In this document: positions 1 to 8,831 of the stretch, piece by piece | How positions within the stretch are numbered: the first letter of the stretch is position 1 | Layout: each line of letters opens with the position of its first letter | Made by a program: the position numbers and the translations under genes | The notes under the pieces: model-generated | What the model saw: only the letters and a program-made list of their open reading frames with translations | Database searches by the model: none | Told to the model about the DNA's origin: nothing | From: an uncultured Oscillibacter sp. | GTDB taxonomy: Bacteria; Bacillota; Clostridia; Oscillospirales; Oscillospiraceae | DNA length: 64,000 nucleotides | Assembly (NCBI GenBank): GCA_910584075.1 | Contig: CAJTZI010000006.1 | Span: 1 to 64,000, forward strand | Reading direction: 5' to 3'

Positions 1-634
1 CGATGCTGTCCCCCGGCAGGTCTGTCCAGGTCGCGCCGTCGTCCTCGGTGAAGCGGGGGGGCTCGCCCTTTGCGATCTTGGTGCGCTCGGTGACCTGGGT
101 GAGGAAGTGGTCTGCCGTCTCCTCGCACACACCCCGGGCCACAGTGCCGTTCTCCGTCACCGTGTTTTTCAGCAGGTATCCCACCATAACGTACTCGTAC
201 AGCGCCCCGTCGGGGTGGCCGGAGAGATAGGTGTAGATCTCCCGGAAGGCCTCCGGGCCGTAGTAGTCGTCGGCATTGATGACGGCGAAGGGGCCGTCCA
301 CAATCTCCCGCACGGACAGCGCCGCGTGGGCGGTGCCCCAGGGCTTGGTCCGCTCCGACGGGACGGAATATCCCTCCGGCAGGTCCTCCTTGAGCTGATA
401 GGCATACTTCACGTCCATCAGCCGGGCCGCCCGGTCGCCGATGGCGGCCTTGAAGTCCGCCTCGATCTCTGGCTTGATGACAAAGACCACGGTCTCAAAG
501 CCCGCCCGGCGGGCGTCGTAGACGGAGTAGTCAATGATCAGCTGGCCGTGGTTCCCCACGGGGTCCAGCTGCTTGAGACCGCCGTACCGGCTGCCCATAC
601 CGGCGGCCATGATGACGAGAACAGGCTTGTTCAT
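1..634 (-). CDS. Sugar-nucleotide nucleotidyltransferase, partial (C-terminus beyond the window)
   Basis: The reading frame is open from an ATG at 634 to the left edge, giving 211 residues without a stop. The N-terminus carries the nucleotide-binding loop of NTP transferases (MAAGMGSRYGGLKQ at residues 9-22). A metal-binding region, NADDYYG, follows near residue 107. This is the fold that transfers an NMP from an NTP to a sugar 1-phosphate. The gene starts 14 bp after the galE stop with GGAGG just upstream, so the two are probably co-transcribed for sugar-nucleotide supply to envelope polysaccharide. I cannot tell which sugar or nucleotide is used because the C-terminus is missing. Confidence 0.85.
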   Translation of the reverse strand, partial: MNKPVLVIMAAGMGSRYGGLKQLDPVGNHGQLIIDYSVYDARRAGFETVVFVIKPEIEADFKAAIGDRAARLMDVKYAYQLKEDLPEGYSVPSERTKPWGTAHAALSVREIVDGPFAVINADDYYGPEAFREIYTYLSGHPDGALYEYVMVGYLLKNTVTENGTVARGVCEETADHFLTQVTERTKIAKGEPPRFTEDDGATWTDLPGDSI

Positions 635-647
635 GTTCCGTCCCTCC

Positions 648-1667
648 TTATCCTTTATATCCGCCCGGGTTCATGGACTGCCATTTCCAGGAGGAGGCGC
701 ACATCTCCTCGATGCCCAGCTCTGCCTCCCAGCCCAGCTCCTCCCGGGCCTTCTTGGGGTCGGCGTAGCAGGCGGCGATGTCGCCGGGACGGCGGGGGTC
801 CACCACGTAGGGCAGAGTCTTGCCGCAGGCCTTCTCATAGGCGTGGAGCACGTCCAGCACAGAGTAGCCCTTGCCGGTGCCCAGGTTGCAGATGAAGAGG
901 CCGCAATTGGTCTCCAGCTTCTTCAGCGCCGCCACGTGGCCCTTGGCCAGGTCGACAACGTGGATATAGTCCCGCACGCCGGTGCCGTCGGGGGTGTTGT
1001 AGTCGTCGCCGTACACGTGGAGCTTTTCCAGCTGGCCCACGGCGACCTTGGCGATATAGGGCACCAGGTTGTTGGGGATGCCGTTGGGGTCCTCGCCGAT
1101 CAGGCCGCTCTCATGGGCGCCGATGGGGTTGAAGTACCGCAGCAGCGCCACGTTCAGCGCGGGGTCTGCGGCGCAGTAGTCGGAGAGGATGCGCTCCTGG
1201 AAGAGTTTGGTGGTGCCGTAGGGGTTGGTGGTGCCGCCGGTGGGGAAATCCTCCCGGATGGGCACGGTGGCGGGATCGCCGTACACCGTTGCGGAGGAGG
1301 AGAACACGAAGTTCTTCACGCCCTTCTCCCGCATGGCCTGGAGGAGGTAGAGGGTGCTGATGAGGTTGTTGGAATAATACTCCAGGGGCTTGGAGACACT
1401 CTCTCCCACGGCCTTGAGTCCGGCGAAGTGCATCACGGAGTCGATGTCCGGATACTGGGCGAAGAGGGCCTCCACCTGCTCCTTGCTGCACAGCTCCGTC
1501 CGGACAAAGGGGATCTTCCTCCCCACAATCTTCTCCACCCGCCGGACGGCCTCCTCGCTGGAGTTGTAGAGGTTGTCCGCCACGATGACCTCATAGCCCG
1601 CCTGGATCAGCTCCACGCAGGTGTGGCTGCCGATATACCCGGCGCCGCCGGTGACAAGAATAGACAT
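648..1667 (-). CDS. galE: UDP-glucose 4-epimerase
   Basis: This 339-residue protein interconverts UDP-glucose and UDP-galactose in the cytoplasm (extended short-chain dehydrogenase family). The NAD-binding glycine motif TGGAGYIG is at residues 6-13. The catalytic pair is visible as Y150 and K154 in PYGTTK, with the serine-rich FSSSATVYG at 122-130. The length matches the usual 330-340. ATG at 1667 is preceded by AAGGAG. It is first in a leftward operon with the nucleotidyltransferase and has its own promoter at 1813-1841. Confidence 0.97.
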   Translation of the reverse strand: MSILVTGGAGYIGSHTCVELIQAGYEVIVADNLYNSSEEAVRRVEKIVGRKIPFVRTELCSKEQVEALFAQYPDIDSVMHFAGLKAVGESVSKPLEYYSNNLISTLYLLQAMREKGVKNFVFSSSATVYGDPATVPIREDFPTGGTTNPYGTTKLFQERILSDYCAADPALNVALLRYFNPIGAHESGLIGEDPNGIPNNLVPYIAKVAVGQLEKLHVYGDDYNTPDGTGVRDYIHVVDLAKGHVAALKKLETNCGLFICNLGTGKGYSVLDVLHAYEKACGKTLPYVVDPRRPGDIAACYADPKKAREELGWEAELGIEEMCASSWKWQSMNPGGYKG

Positions 1668-1812
1668 AAAACCGCTCCTTTCATATTATGAAAATTTTTC
1701 GTCCCGGTGAAAGATTTTCAAGATTCATCAATCCCTATTGTAGGCTCCCTGGTTGAAAATGGGAAGAGAGGAACGTACTGATTATTAGAAATATCGTCCG
1801 AATTATGCGTTT

Positions 1813-1841
1813 ATTATACTAGAAATTCAGGAGTGTGTCCA
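1813..1841 (-). promoter_or_regulatory. SigA-type promoter of galE
   Basis: Reading leftward, TGGACA (1841-1836) and TATAAT (1818-1813) are separated by 17 bp. The predicted start near 1806 gives a leader of about 140 nt before galE. Confidence 0.65.
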
Positions 1842-1859
1842 GCTGTTTTCACAACGGCA

Positions 1860-1889
1860 TTGAATCCCGCAGGCAGGTCATGGTATAAT
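1860..1889 (+). promoter_or_regulatory. SigA-type promoter of the WYL regulator
   Basis: TTGAAT (1860-1865) and TATAAT (1884-1889) are separated by 18 bp. They point at the regulator whose ATG is at 1970. Confidence 0.6.
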
Positions 1890-1969
1890 CCTCCCAAATC
1901 CCCCCTCACGGGTTCGCTTTATATTCCGGAGCACGCCGTTTGGGGCGCTCCATGCCGCAGGAGAAAACC

Positions 1970-2875
1970 ATGAAAAACAGCCGCCTTTTTGAAATCTTAT
2001 ATCTGCTGGTGGAAAAGCGGGCCGTCACCGCCAGGGAGCTGGCGGAGCGCCTGGAGGTGTCGGAGCGAACCATCTACCGGGACGTGGACGCCCTGTCCGC
2101 CGCCGGCATTCCGGTGTTCACCCAAAAGGGGCAGGGCGGCGGCATCCGGCTGATGGACCAGTTCGTGCTGGACAGAGCCCTCCTCTCCCAGGCCCAGCAG
2201 GATGAAATTCTCTTTGCCCTCCAGGCCATTCTGGCCACCGGCGGCGGAGCGGAGGAGGAGACCCTGTCCCGGCTGACCGCCCTCTTCCGCCGGGAGGGCA
2301 CCGGCTGGCTGGAGGTGGACTTCACCGACTGGGGCAGCGGGGCGGCGGAGCGGGAGAATTTCGCCCTGGTGAAGGAGGCCATTCTCACCCGCAGGCCGTT
2401 GTCCTTCACCTATTACAGTTCCGCCGGGGCGCGGAGCCGCCGGACCGCGGAGCCCGCCCGGCTGGTGTTCAAGGGCGGGTGCTGGTATCTCTCGGCCTTC
2501 TGCCAAAAGCGTCAGGACTGGCGGGTCTTCCGCCTGATGCGGATGGAGGCGCTGACGGTGGAGGAGGGTGTCTGTCCAACCCGCCGCCCGCCGGACCGGC
2601 TGGAGGCCCCGGCTCCCGGCGGATACCGGGGCGTGGACCTGCGGCTGCGCTTCGCTCCCTCCGCCGCCTGGCGGGTGCGGGACTACTTCCACCCCAGGGA
2701 GATCACCCGGGAAGAGGGCGGCTGCCTGCTGGTAGCGTGCAATTTTCCGGAGGACCAATGGCTGATGTCCTTCCTGCTGTCCTTTGGCAGCCAGCTGGAG
2801 GTGCTGTCGCCGGTCTATTGGCGGGATCGTCTGGCCGGAGAAATCAAAAAATCTTTGCAGCTCTACAAAACCTGA
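1970..2875 (+). CDS. HTH/WYL-domain transcriptional regulator (YafY type)
   Basis: The 301-residue protein has an N-terminal DeoR-like winged helix (ELAERLEVSERTIYRDVDAL, about residues 21-40). A WYL ligand-sensing domain follows near residues 130-215, with the namesake WYL inside GGCWYLSAFC. WYL regulators bind DNA and respond to nucleotide-like ligands; the ligand here is unknown. I chose ATG 1970 because CAGGAG lies 8 bp upstream; an in-frame TTG at 1940 has no such site. A small zinc-ribbon gene follows after 83 bp in the same direction, suggesting a regulator-target pair. Confidence 0.88.
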   Translation: MKNSRLFEILYLLVEKRAVTARELAERLEVSERTIYRDVDALSAAGIPVFTQKGQGGGIRLMDQFVLDRALLSQAQQDEILFALQAILATGGGAEEETLSRLTALFRREGTGWLEVDFTDWGSGAAERENFALVKEAILTRRPLSFTYYSSAGARSRRTAEPARLVFKGGCWYLSAFCQKRQDWRVFRLMRMEALTVEEGVCPTRRPPDRLEAPAPGGYRGVDLRLRFAPSAAWRVRDYFHPREITREEGGCLLVACNFPEDQWLMSFLLSFGSQLEVLSPVYWRDRLAGEIKKSLQLYKT

Positions 2876-2958
2876 CATACCCTGTCGGGTTTCAGGGCGT
2901 ATCCTTGGATTAGCGGCGGGGGAAACAAGCCCCGCCCAATATAAGGAGGTTTTCCCAA

Positions 2959-3231
2959 ATGGAAGAGAGAAGATTTTGCCAATGCTGCGGTATGCCCCTG
3001 GACAGGCCGGAAGACGCGGGCACTGAGACGGACGGCTCTCCCAGCGCCGACTACTGCCATTACTGCTACCAGAAGGGGGGCTTCACCGCCCCTGACGCCA
3101 CGATGGACGACATCATCGCCTTCAATCTGAAATTCAACGCGGAGAACGGCCATCCCTTCGGCCCCCAGGAAGAGGCGGAGAAGATGATGCGCAGCTGGTT
3201 CCCCTCCTTGAAGCGGTGGAGAGAGGCATAA
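2959..3231 (+). CDS. Small zinc-ribbon protein
   Basis: This is a 90-residue protein with two cysteine pairs, CxxC at C7/C10 (FCQCCGMP) and C33/C36 (YCHYC), spaced as in the 'putative zinc ribbon' proteins common in Clostridia. The rest is helical and acidic. The ribosome site AAGGAGG sits 10 bp before the ATG. The function is unknown. It commonly accompanies small regulators, and here it follows the WYL regulator, so it may be a target or partner (inference). Confidence 0.75.
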   Translation: MEERRFCQCCGMPLDRPEDAGTETDGSPSADYCHYCYQKGGFTAPDATMDDIIAFNLKFNAENGHPFGPQEEAEKMMRSWFPSLKRWREA

Positions 3232-3267
3232 GCCGCATTTCGGCGGGACCGGGCGGGATTTCAACAG

Positions 3268-3300
3268 CGCGGGGAACCCTTCTTGGGTTTCCCGCCCGCA
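3268..3300 (+). terminator. Probable terminator after the zinc-ribbon gene
   Basis: GGGGAACCC and GGGTTTCCC form a hairpin around a short loop about 40 bp after the stop. The tail is only moderately T-rich (CACCTTTTCC). Confidence 0.4.
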
Positions 3301-3358
3301 CCTTTTCCTGCCCCGCGTCGATTTTCAGCGTTTTCGGCAGCCGCCCGGTCCTCCGGTC

Positions 3359-4633
3359 TTACCAGATGTCGTACAGCGCCGCCATTACCTGCCAGATCTG
3401 GGAGAAGGGCCGCATCAGGTTCCAGACTCCGCCGCCCTGGAAGCCGTACTCCGCGATGAGCCGCAGCTTGGCGTCCATGCTTCTCGCGTCCTCAAACCAC
3501 ACCTCGTGGACCGTGCCGCCATTGTCGGTATAGTGGAAGAAGGGGGCCTGGGCGGTCTCGTCGAACTGGATGGCGATCTCGTGCTCCAGGGCCAGCTCAA
3601 TGGCCCGCTGGTTGGAGATGGACTGGGCCCGGGTGGTGCCCCGAACGAAGGGCAGGGGCCAGTCGTAGCCGTAGTTGGGGATTCCCAGGAAGATCTTTCC
3701 GGCGGGGATCTCCGTGACGGCGTAGTCCAGCACCGCCCGGACATTTGGCAGGGGGGCCACCGCCATGGGAGGACCGGCGGTATAGCCCCACTCGTAGGTC
3801 ATCAGCAGCACGCCGTCCACAGCGGCGCTGACGGCGGCGTAGTCATGGGCCTCGTACAGCAGCCCCTGCTGGGCGGAGGACGTCTTGGGCGCCAGGGCCG
3901 CCCACAGAAACAGCCCCCGGGCCCGCAGCATCCGGTGAAGCCGGTCCAAAAAGGCGGCGTAGGCCGCCGCCAGATATCCGGGCAGGTACTCAAAATCCAC
4001 GTCCAGCCCCACGTAGCCCCTGTCTTGAATGGTCTCAAAGATCTCGGAGATCAGCCGCTCCTGCACGGCGTAATCCGTCAGCACCATGGCCCCCCGCTCC
4101 GTGTCGAACCCGCCGGACTCCGTCAGGGTGGAAAGGTGCATCACCGGGCGGGTGCCGTGGGTCCGGGCGGAGGAGAGCATGGCGCCGTCGTCCAGGGGCA
4201 GCAGGCCGCCTTGGGCATTGATGCCGTAGGTAAAGGGGGCCATATAGGTGAGATAGGGCAGCTGGGCCTCCAGCAGCCTCGGGTCGATGAAGGGATAGGC
4301 GTAGCCATTGAAGGCGGCGGCTCCGATCTTCTCATCAAAATAGGAGATTGTCAGAAGCTGTCCCGCCGTCAGGGCGTCTCCTCCGCTCAGGGACCAGTTG
4401 TTCTGCCAGAGGGCGCGGGTGTCGGTGCCGTAGGCCGCGGCGATGGAGCTGAGCGTCTCTCCAGGCCGGACCGCGTGGACCTGCCGGGGAAACCGCACCA
4501 CCAGGGTCTGTCCCACCGCCAGGGCTCCACCGGCGGGGACGTCGTTAGCCGCGCCCAGCTGGGCGGGGTTCACCCCGTACTGGGCGGCGATGGCGTTCAG
4601 GGTCTCCCCGGACCGCACAACATGGATCGTCAT
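3359..4633 (-). CDS. LysM-LysM-GH18 glycosidase (SleL/YaaH-type spore protein)
   Basis: The protein has 424 residues. Two LysM peptidoglycan-binding repeats occupy about 2-48 and 52-98 (HVVRSGETLNAIAAQYG, HAVRPGETLSSIAAAYG). A glycoside hydrolase family 18 domain fills the rest, with the catalytic DxDxE as DVDFEY, E215 being the predicted acid/base. Bacillus YaaH/SleL has this order and acts on spore cortex fragments as an N-acetylglucosaminidase. There is no signal peptide, as in other spore-targeted LysM-GH18 proteins. The ATG is preceded by GGAGAGGTGA. A spore cortex or coat role is inferred from the family. Confidence 0.88.
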   Translation of the reverse strand: MTIHVVRSGETLNAIAAQYGVNPAQLGAANDVPAGGALAVGQTLVVRFPRQVHAVRPGETLSSIAAAYGTDTRALWQNNWSLSGGDALTAGQLLTISYFDEKIGAAAFNGYAYPFIDPRLLEAQLPYLTYMAPFTYGINAQGGLLPLDDGAMLSSARTHGTRPVMHLSTLTESGGFDTERGAMVLTDYAVQERLISEIFETIQDRGYVGLDVDFEYLPGYLAAAYAAFLDRLHRMLRARGLFLWAALAPKTSSAQQGLLYEAHDYAAVSAAVDGVLLMTYEWGYTAGPPMAVAPLPNVRAVLDYAVTEIPAGKIFLGIPNYGYDWPLPFVRGTTRAQSISNQRAIELALEHEIAIQFDETAQAPFFHYTDNGGTVHEVWFEDARSMDAKLRLIAEYGFQGGGVWNLMRPFSQIWQVMAALYDIW

Positions 4634-4736
4634 GGAATATCACCTCTCCATCAGGCTATGCCGGCAGGAATAGTTCTAGACGGTCCGGGGAAAAAATAGA
4701 GTTTTCCAGAGACTGTTTTGGAAGGCGGCGGGAGCA

Positions 4737-5483
4737 ATGGGGCAATTGGGAGAGGTGGTGCTGATCACGGCGGCGGCGGGCATCGGCGGCACGGGGATCG
4801 GCGGGCTGACCGCCTGTCTGTTCCGTCGGGACTCCAGCCGGGCGGTGAGCCTGCTTTTGAGCTTTGCCGCTGGGGTGATGACGGCGGTGGTGTGCTTTGA
4901 CCTGCTGGCGGACGCCGTGTCCCCGGAGAGCGGGCATCTGTGGCTGACGGTGCCGGGCATCCTGCTGGGCTGCGGGGTCACCGGCGTGCTCAACGCCTGG
5001 ATCGGGCGGCGGAGCGGGACAGGCGGGGAGCTGTTTCTGGCGGGTCTGGTAATGGCGGCGGCCATTGCTTTGCACAACGTGCCGGAGGGGATGGTCATCG
5101 GCACCGCCTTCGCCAGGGGGGCTGCCCACCCCTCCTCGGCCCGGGGCGGAATGGTGATGGCCGCAGTCATCGGCCTGCACAACATCCCCGAGGGCATGGC
5201 GGTGGCCGTTCCTCTGATCTCCGGCGGCATGGGACGGGCAAGGGCCGCCGGAACCGCGGCCATCACCGGCGCCCCCACCGTGCTGGGGGCCCTGCTGGGG
5301 TTCAGCCTGGGGACCCTGGGTCCGGTGACACTGACCCTGGCCCTGAGCTTTGCCTCCGGGGCCATGCTGTACGTGGTGTTCGGGGAGCTGCTGCCGGAGT
5401 CGTCCCTGATGTGGCGGGGAAAGGCCCCCGCCCTGGCGGCGGTGCTGGGGATCATCACCGGGATGGTAATTGTGTACGCATAG
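4737..5483 (+). CDS. ZIP-family divalent metal transporter
   Basis: The 248-residue membrane protein has about eight hydrophobic segments. It carries the two ZIP signature motifs HNVPEG (H113-G118) and HNIPEG (H148-G153) that form the binuclear metal site in TM4 and TM5. ZIP proteins move Zn(II), Fe(II) or Mn(II) into the cytoplasm. The length fits the compact bacterial ZupT-like group. It stands alone between divergent and co-directional neighbours. The start at 4737 has only a weak ribosome site, so the exact N-terminus is uncertain. Confidence 0.9.
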   Translation: MGQLGEVVLITAAAGIGGTGIGGLTACLFRRDSSRAVSLLLSFAAGVMTAVVCFDLLADAVSPESGHLWLTVPGILLGCGVTGVLNAWIGRRSGTGGELFLAGLVMAAAIALHNVPEGMVIGTAFARGAAHPSSARGGMVMAAVIGLHNIPEGMAVAVPLISGGMGRARAAGTAAITGAPTVLGALLGFSLGTLGPVTLTLALSFASGAMLYVVFGELLPESSLMWRGKAPALAAVLGIITGMVIVYA

Positions 5484-5535
5484 ACGGCGCTTCCCAGATT
5501 ATTCTGTTAATTCTTCCAGAAAATCCGCCTTCCTC

Positions 5536-5564
5536 TTGCGAAAGGGCAAAAGACATGATACACT
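5536..5564 (+). promoter_or_regulatory. SigA-type promoter of the HAD phosphatase
   Basis: TTGCGA and TACACT are separated by 17 bp, about 20 bp before the ATG at 5586, leaving a very short leader with AGGAAGGTGA. Confidence 0.55.
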
Positions 5565-5585
5565 TGCCGGCAGGAAGGTGAGAGT

Positions 5586-6251
5586 ATGTATCAATACGTC
5601 TTTTTCGATCTGGACGGCACCCTGACCGACTCCCAGGAGGGTGTTCTGGAATGTGTGCGGTACGCCATAGAGGCCATGGGCCGCCCCCTGCCGGAGGGGC
5701 AGGACCTGCTGAAATTCATCGGCCCGCCGCTCCAGGACTCCTTTATGCGGTACTGCGGCTTCAGCTGTGAGGAGGCCCAGGAGGCCCTGCGGCTCTTCCG
5801 GGAGCAGTACGTCCCCGTGGGCCAGTTCAAAAACCGCCCGGCCCCGGGCGTCGCGGAGATGCTGGGCCGTCTGAAGGCCCGGGGAGTCACGCTGGCGCTG
5901 GCCTCCTCCAAGGCGGAGTCCCAGTGCGTCTCCATCTGCGAGCGGTTCGGATTCGCCCCTCATCTGGCGGTGATCGCCGGCAGCTCCGACAGCCGGGACC
6001 AGAGCAAGGCGGACGTCATCCGGGAGGCCATGGGCCGCCTGGGCCTGACGGACCCCCGCCCATGCCTGATGGTGGGGGACCGGAAGTACGACGTGGAGGG
6101 CGCCAGGGCCTGCGGCATGGACTGCGCGGGTGTGGAGTTCTTCGGCTACGCGCTCCCGGGGGAGCTGGAGGCGGCGGGCGCCGCGGCGGTGGTAAAGACC
6201 GTTGAGGAGCTGGAGTCCTTTATTCTGACCCACGGCGGGACAAATCCATAA
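5586..6251 (+). CDS. HAD-family phosphatase (phosphoglycolate phosphatase-like)
   Basis: The protein has 221 residues. Motif I is FDLDGTLTDS with nucleophile D8 and D10. Motif II is the serine in LALASSKAES. A lysine lies in QSKADV, and motif IV is MVGDRKYD. The alpha-helical cap between motifs I and II is of the Gph/PgmB type. These enzymes dephosphorylate small phosphate esters; the substrate cannot be read from the sequence. It is a single-gene unit with its own promoter and a bidirectional terminator shared with the facing protease gene. Confidence 0.9.
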   Translation: MYQYVFFDLDGTLTDSQEGVLECVRYAIEAMGRPLPEGQDLLKFIGPPLQDSFMRYCGFSCEEAQEALRLFREQYVPVGQFKNRPAPGVAEMLGRLKARGVTLALASSKAESQCVSICERFGFAPHLAVIAGSSDSRDQSKADVIREAMGRLGLTDPRPCLMVGDRKYDVEGARACGMDCAGVEFFGYALPGELEAAGAAAVVKTVEELESFILTHGGTNP

Positions 6252-6258
6252 GACGCAG

Positions 6259-6289
6259 AAAGAGGGAGCGCCTGCGGCGCTCCCTCTTT
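6259..6289. terminator. Bidirectional terminator between HAD phosphatase and protease
   Basis: A 14-bp perfect stem (AAAGAGGGAGCGCC and its complement) with a 3-nt loop lies between two converging genes. It ends in TTT on both strands. Confidence 0.85.
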
Positions 6290-6291
6290 GA

Positions 6292-7611
6292 TCATTCGTC
6301 ACTTTCTGCTCTGGCCTTCTCGATCTTGGCCTGTTCGATCTTGGCGACCTCCGCCAGGGTCCAGCCCTTGCCAGTCAGGTCCGCCTCCATCACCGGGTCC
6401 ACGGGAACGCCCAGATACATGCTGTTGCCCTGGGCAAAGGCGCCGGTGGTGACGGCGATTGCCTGCCCATAGACGTTCATCAGCACGCCGCCGCTACTGC
6501 CCTTGGAGATATCCGCCGTGTTCATGACACAGGGCCAGGCGTAACCGGGCACCTCCCGCTCCGTGGCACTGACCACACCCTCGCTGACGGCCAGACCGCC
6601 GCCCAGGGGATTGCCCAGGGAGTACACCTTGTCGCCGGGGCGGACATCGCCGGTGCCCGCCATCTCCAGGTATTTGAAGGCGGAGGTGGTCTTGCCGTCT
6701 GTGGTGGCCTGGGAGACCTTCACCACGGCGATGTCAATCTCCGGGTCGTAGTAGAGAACCCTTTCCACAGGGAAGGTCTCCCCGGTGGAAAGTGTGGCGG
6801 TGGCATAGACGCCTCCGTCGATGGAGTGGTAGTTGGTGACGGCCAGACCGCTGTCGGAGATGAAAAATCCGCTGGCAGTGGAGGTGGGAGTTCCCCTGTC
6901 CACATACTTCTGCTTTTCATAGAGGTCGACGCGGAAGACGGCGGCGCTGAGACGGTCCGAGACCTGGCGGGCCGTCAGGGCGGTCTCCATCAGGCCCAGG
7001 GCGTTGGCCGCGGCCCGGATGGAGGGAGTCCTTTCCACCAGACGGCCGATCACCGTGGCGCTGCCGTCCTTGTAGGAGAAGGTCAGGGCGTCCGCGGCGG
7101 ACTGGTACAGCTGGCCCCGGGTCAGTCCGCCGCTGTACCCCCTGGCCGCCAGGCCGATCTGCTGGGCAAACACCGCCGCGCCAGACACCGCAAAGTCTCC
7201 GGACTTGTCGCTGTACCCCAGCATCCGCAGCAGAAATGTAAACCAGGCGTTGGCGGTGACGGTGCTGTCGGGCTTGAACTCCGTCAGCGCCGCGCCGGAG
7301 GCCCAGCCGCGATGGGCGGCGTAGGTGATCTCCGCCCGGGCCCAGGCGGGAACGTCGGTAAAGCCGGAGATCCAGTTGTCGTTCTCCGCCTCCTGACGGA
7401 CCCCGGCCAGGGCCACCAGCAGCACCGCCGCCTGGGCCCGGGAGGCGGACTCGTTCAGTCCGTAATCGCCGGAAACGGCGGTGTCGATCAGCCCCAGTGT
7501 GGCCAGGGTATCCGCCGCCCGGGCGGCCTCCCCCTGGAGAGCGGAGGCGGAGGGCAGCGCCCCCGCCAGCAGAACCAGGGCGCAAAACAGTGACAGGATT
7601 CTTTTTTTCAT
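6292..7611 (-). CDS. SLH-anchored trypsin-like serine protease (S1C/HtrA fold without PDZ)
   Basis: The 439-residue secreted protein begins with a signal peptide (MKKRILSLF... ending near ALPSASA). Residues 30-210 hold three S-layer-homology-like segments that bind secondary cell-wall polymer. The catalytic domain spans about 220-410. The triad is visible as H262 (TNYHS), D293 (EIDIAVV) and S373 in GSSGGV. No PDZ domain follows, unlike DegP/HtrA; only a short charged tail remains. It probably degrades or processes proteins in the envelope while fixed to the wall. It faces the HAD gene across a shared terminator. Confidence 0.9.
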   Translation of the reverse strand: MKKRILSLFCALVLLAGALPSASALQGEAARAADTLATLGLIDTAVSGDYGLNESASRAQAAVLLVALAGVRQEAENDNWISGFTDVPAWARAEITYAAHRGWASGAALTEFKPDSTVTANAWFTFLLRMLGYSDKSGDFAVSGAAVFAQQIGLAARGYSGGLTRGQLYQSAADALTFSYKDGSATVIGRLVERTPSIRAAANALGLMETALTARQVSDRLSAAVFRVDLYEKQKYVDRGTPTSTASGFFISDSGLAVTNYHSIDGGVYATATLSTGETFPVERVLYYDPEIDIAVVKVSQATTDGKTTSAFKYLEMAGTGDVRPGDKVYSLGNPLGGGLAVSEGVVSATEREVPGYAWPCVMNTADISKGSSGGVLMNVYGQAIAVTTGAFAQGNSMYLGVPVDPVMEADLTGKGWTLAEVAKIEQAKIEKARAESDE

Positions 7612-7688
7612 GATGTTCCTCCGAATTCAGGGTAGCTCTGTTGTGAAAGCGATGTGCGTTGATCCGGCCGGCGCCGGCAACGCATTCT

Positions 7689-7717
7689 ATTGTAACACCA
7701 TCCGGCCCGCGGCGCAA
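7689..7717 (-). promoter_or_regulatory. SigA-type promoter of the SLH protease
   Basis: Reading leftward, TTGCGC (7717-7712) and TACAAT (7694-7689) are 17 bp apart, about 75 bp before the ATG at 7611. Confidence 0.55.
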
Positions 7718-7778
7718 GAAAAAACAAAAGGAGCCTGTGGAAATCTCTGCTCCGGCGCGGCTCTCCGCCGGAAGAGGC

Positions 7779-7807
7779 TGGACATTCGAGGCAGAACTTG
7801 TTATACT
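7779..7807 (+). promoter_or_regulatory. SigA-type promoter of the MBL-fold hydrolase (deoC operon)
   Basis: TGGACA and TATACT are separated by 17 bp, about 30 bp before the ATG at 7837. Confidence 0.6.
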
Positions 7808-7836
7808 CTTCACCAAATAAGAGAGCGGAGGCGCGT

Positions 7837-8817
7837 ATGGCGGAGCAACTGGCGCGGGACCTGTGGCGGCTGGAGATCCCGCTGGAGGGCAGCCCTTTGA
7901 AGACCCTGAACAGCTACCTGATCCGGGGGGAGCGGAGCCTTTTGATCGACACCGGCTTTCGCTGGCCCTCCTGCCGCGCCGCCTGTGAGCGGGAGCTGGC
8001 GGAGACCGGCGCGGACCGGGACCGGACGGACATCTTCATCACCCATCTTCACAGCGACCATGTGGGGCTGGCGCCGGAGCTCATCCGGCCCGGGTGCCGG
8101 ATCCTCATCGGGGAGGTGGACGGCCCCGGCGTGGCGGACTACATGGACGAGAGCTGCTGGCAAAACCTCTACGCCCGCTATATCCAAGACGGCTTTACCC
8201 GGGAGGAGACGGACCGCCTTCGGGCCGGCAATCCCGCCCAGACGGCCGCCCCCGCCGTATGGACCCAATACCGGTACCTGCGGGACGGAGACACCCTGTC
8301 CTATGGCGGGCACACCCTCCGCTGCATCCTGACCCCGGGCCACACGCCGGGCCACATGTGCCTCTATGAGCCGGAGGCCGGATGGCTCTTCACGGGAGAC
8401 CACATTCTGTTCCACATCTCCCCCAACATCTGCCGCTGGGAGACCATGCCGGACGCCCTGGGCAGCTATCTGGAGAGCCTGCAAACCGTGCGGGACCTGC
8501 CGGTGGAGCTGCTGCTCCCCGCTCACCGGCGGGATACCGGCGTCCTCCGGGACCGGGTGGACGAGCTCACCGCCCACCACCTGCGCCGGGTTGAAGACGC
8601 CTGGCAGACCGTCCGGGAGGAGCCGGGGCTGACGGGCTACGAGATCGCCGGACGGATGCGCTGGAGAATCCGCAGCCGCAGCTGGGAGGACTTCCCCCTG
8701 GAGCAGAAGTTCTTCGCCGTGGGCGAGGCCCTGGCCCACCTGGACTATCTGGAGGTCCGGGGCCGGGTGCTCCGCCGGGAGGAGCGGGGAAAATACCGCT
8801 ACTATGTGACAGTATAA
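7837..8817 (+). CDS. MBL-fold metallo-hydrolase
   Basis: The protein has 326 residues. The metal-binding motif HxHxDH is THLHSDHVG (H70, H72, D74, H75), followed by a later histidine in TPGHTPGH and an aspartate in TGDHILFH. The C-terminal third is helical and resembles the winged-helix tail of the beta-lactamase-like family that includes hydroxyacylglutathione hydrolases. GGAGG five bases before ATG 7837 fixes the start. deoC starts 14 bp after the stop, so the two share a transcript. The substrate is unknown. Confidence 0.85.
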   Translation: MAEQLARDLWRLEIPLEGSPLKTLNSYLIRGERSLLIDTGFRWPSCRAACERELAETGADRDRTDIFITHLHSDHVGLAPELIRPGCRILIGEVDGPGVADYMDESCWQNLYARYIQDGFTREETDRLRAGNPAQTAAPAVWTQYRYLRDGDTLSYGGHTLRCILTPGHTPGHMCLYEPEAGWLFTGDHILFHISPNICRWETMPDALGSYLESLQTVRDLPVELLLPAHRRDTGVLRDRVDELTAHHLRRVEDAWQTVREEPGLTGYEIAGRMRWRIRSRSWEDFPLEQKFFAVGEALAHLDYLEVRGRVLRREERGKYRYYVTV

Positions 8818-8831
8818 AGGAGTGTCCTGAA

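Larger units (their letters stand above)
1668..1969. other. Divergent intergenic region, 302 bp
   Basis: The region separates galE (-) from the WYL regulator (+). It holds one promoter facing each way and no coding frame that I can support. The galE leader half is AT-rich. Confidence 0.6.
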
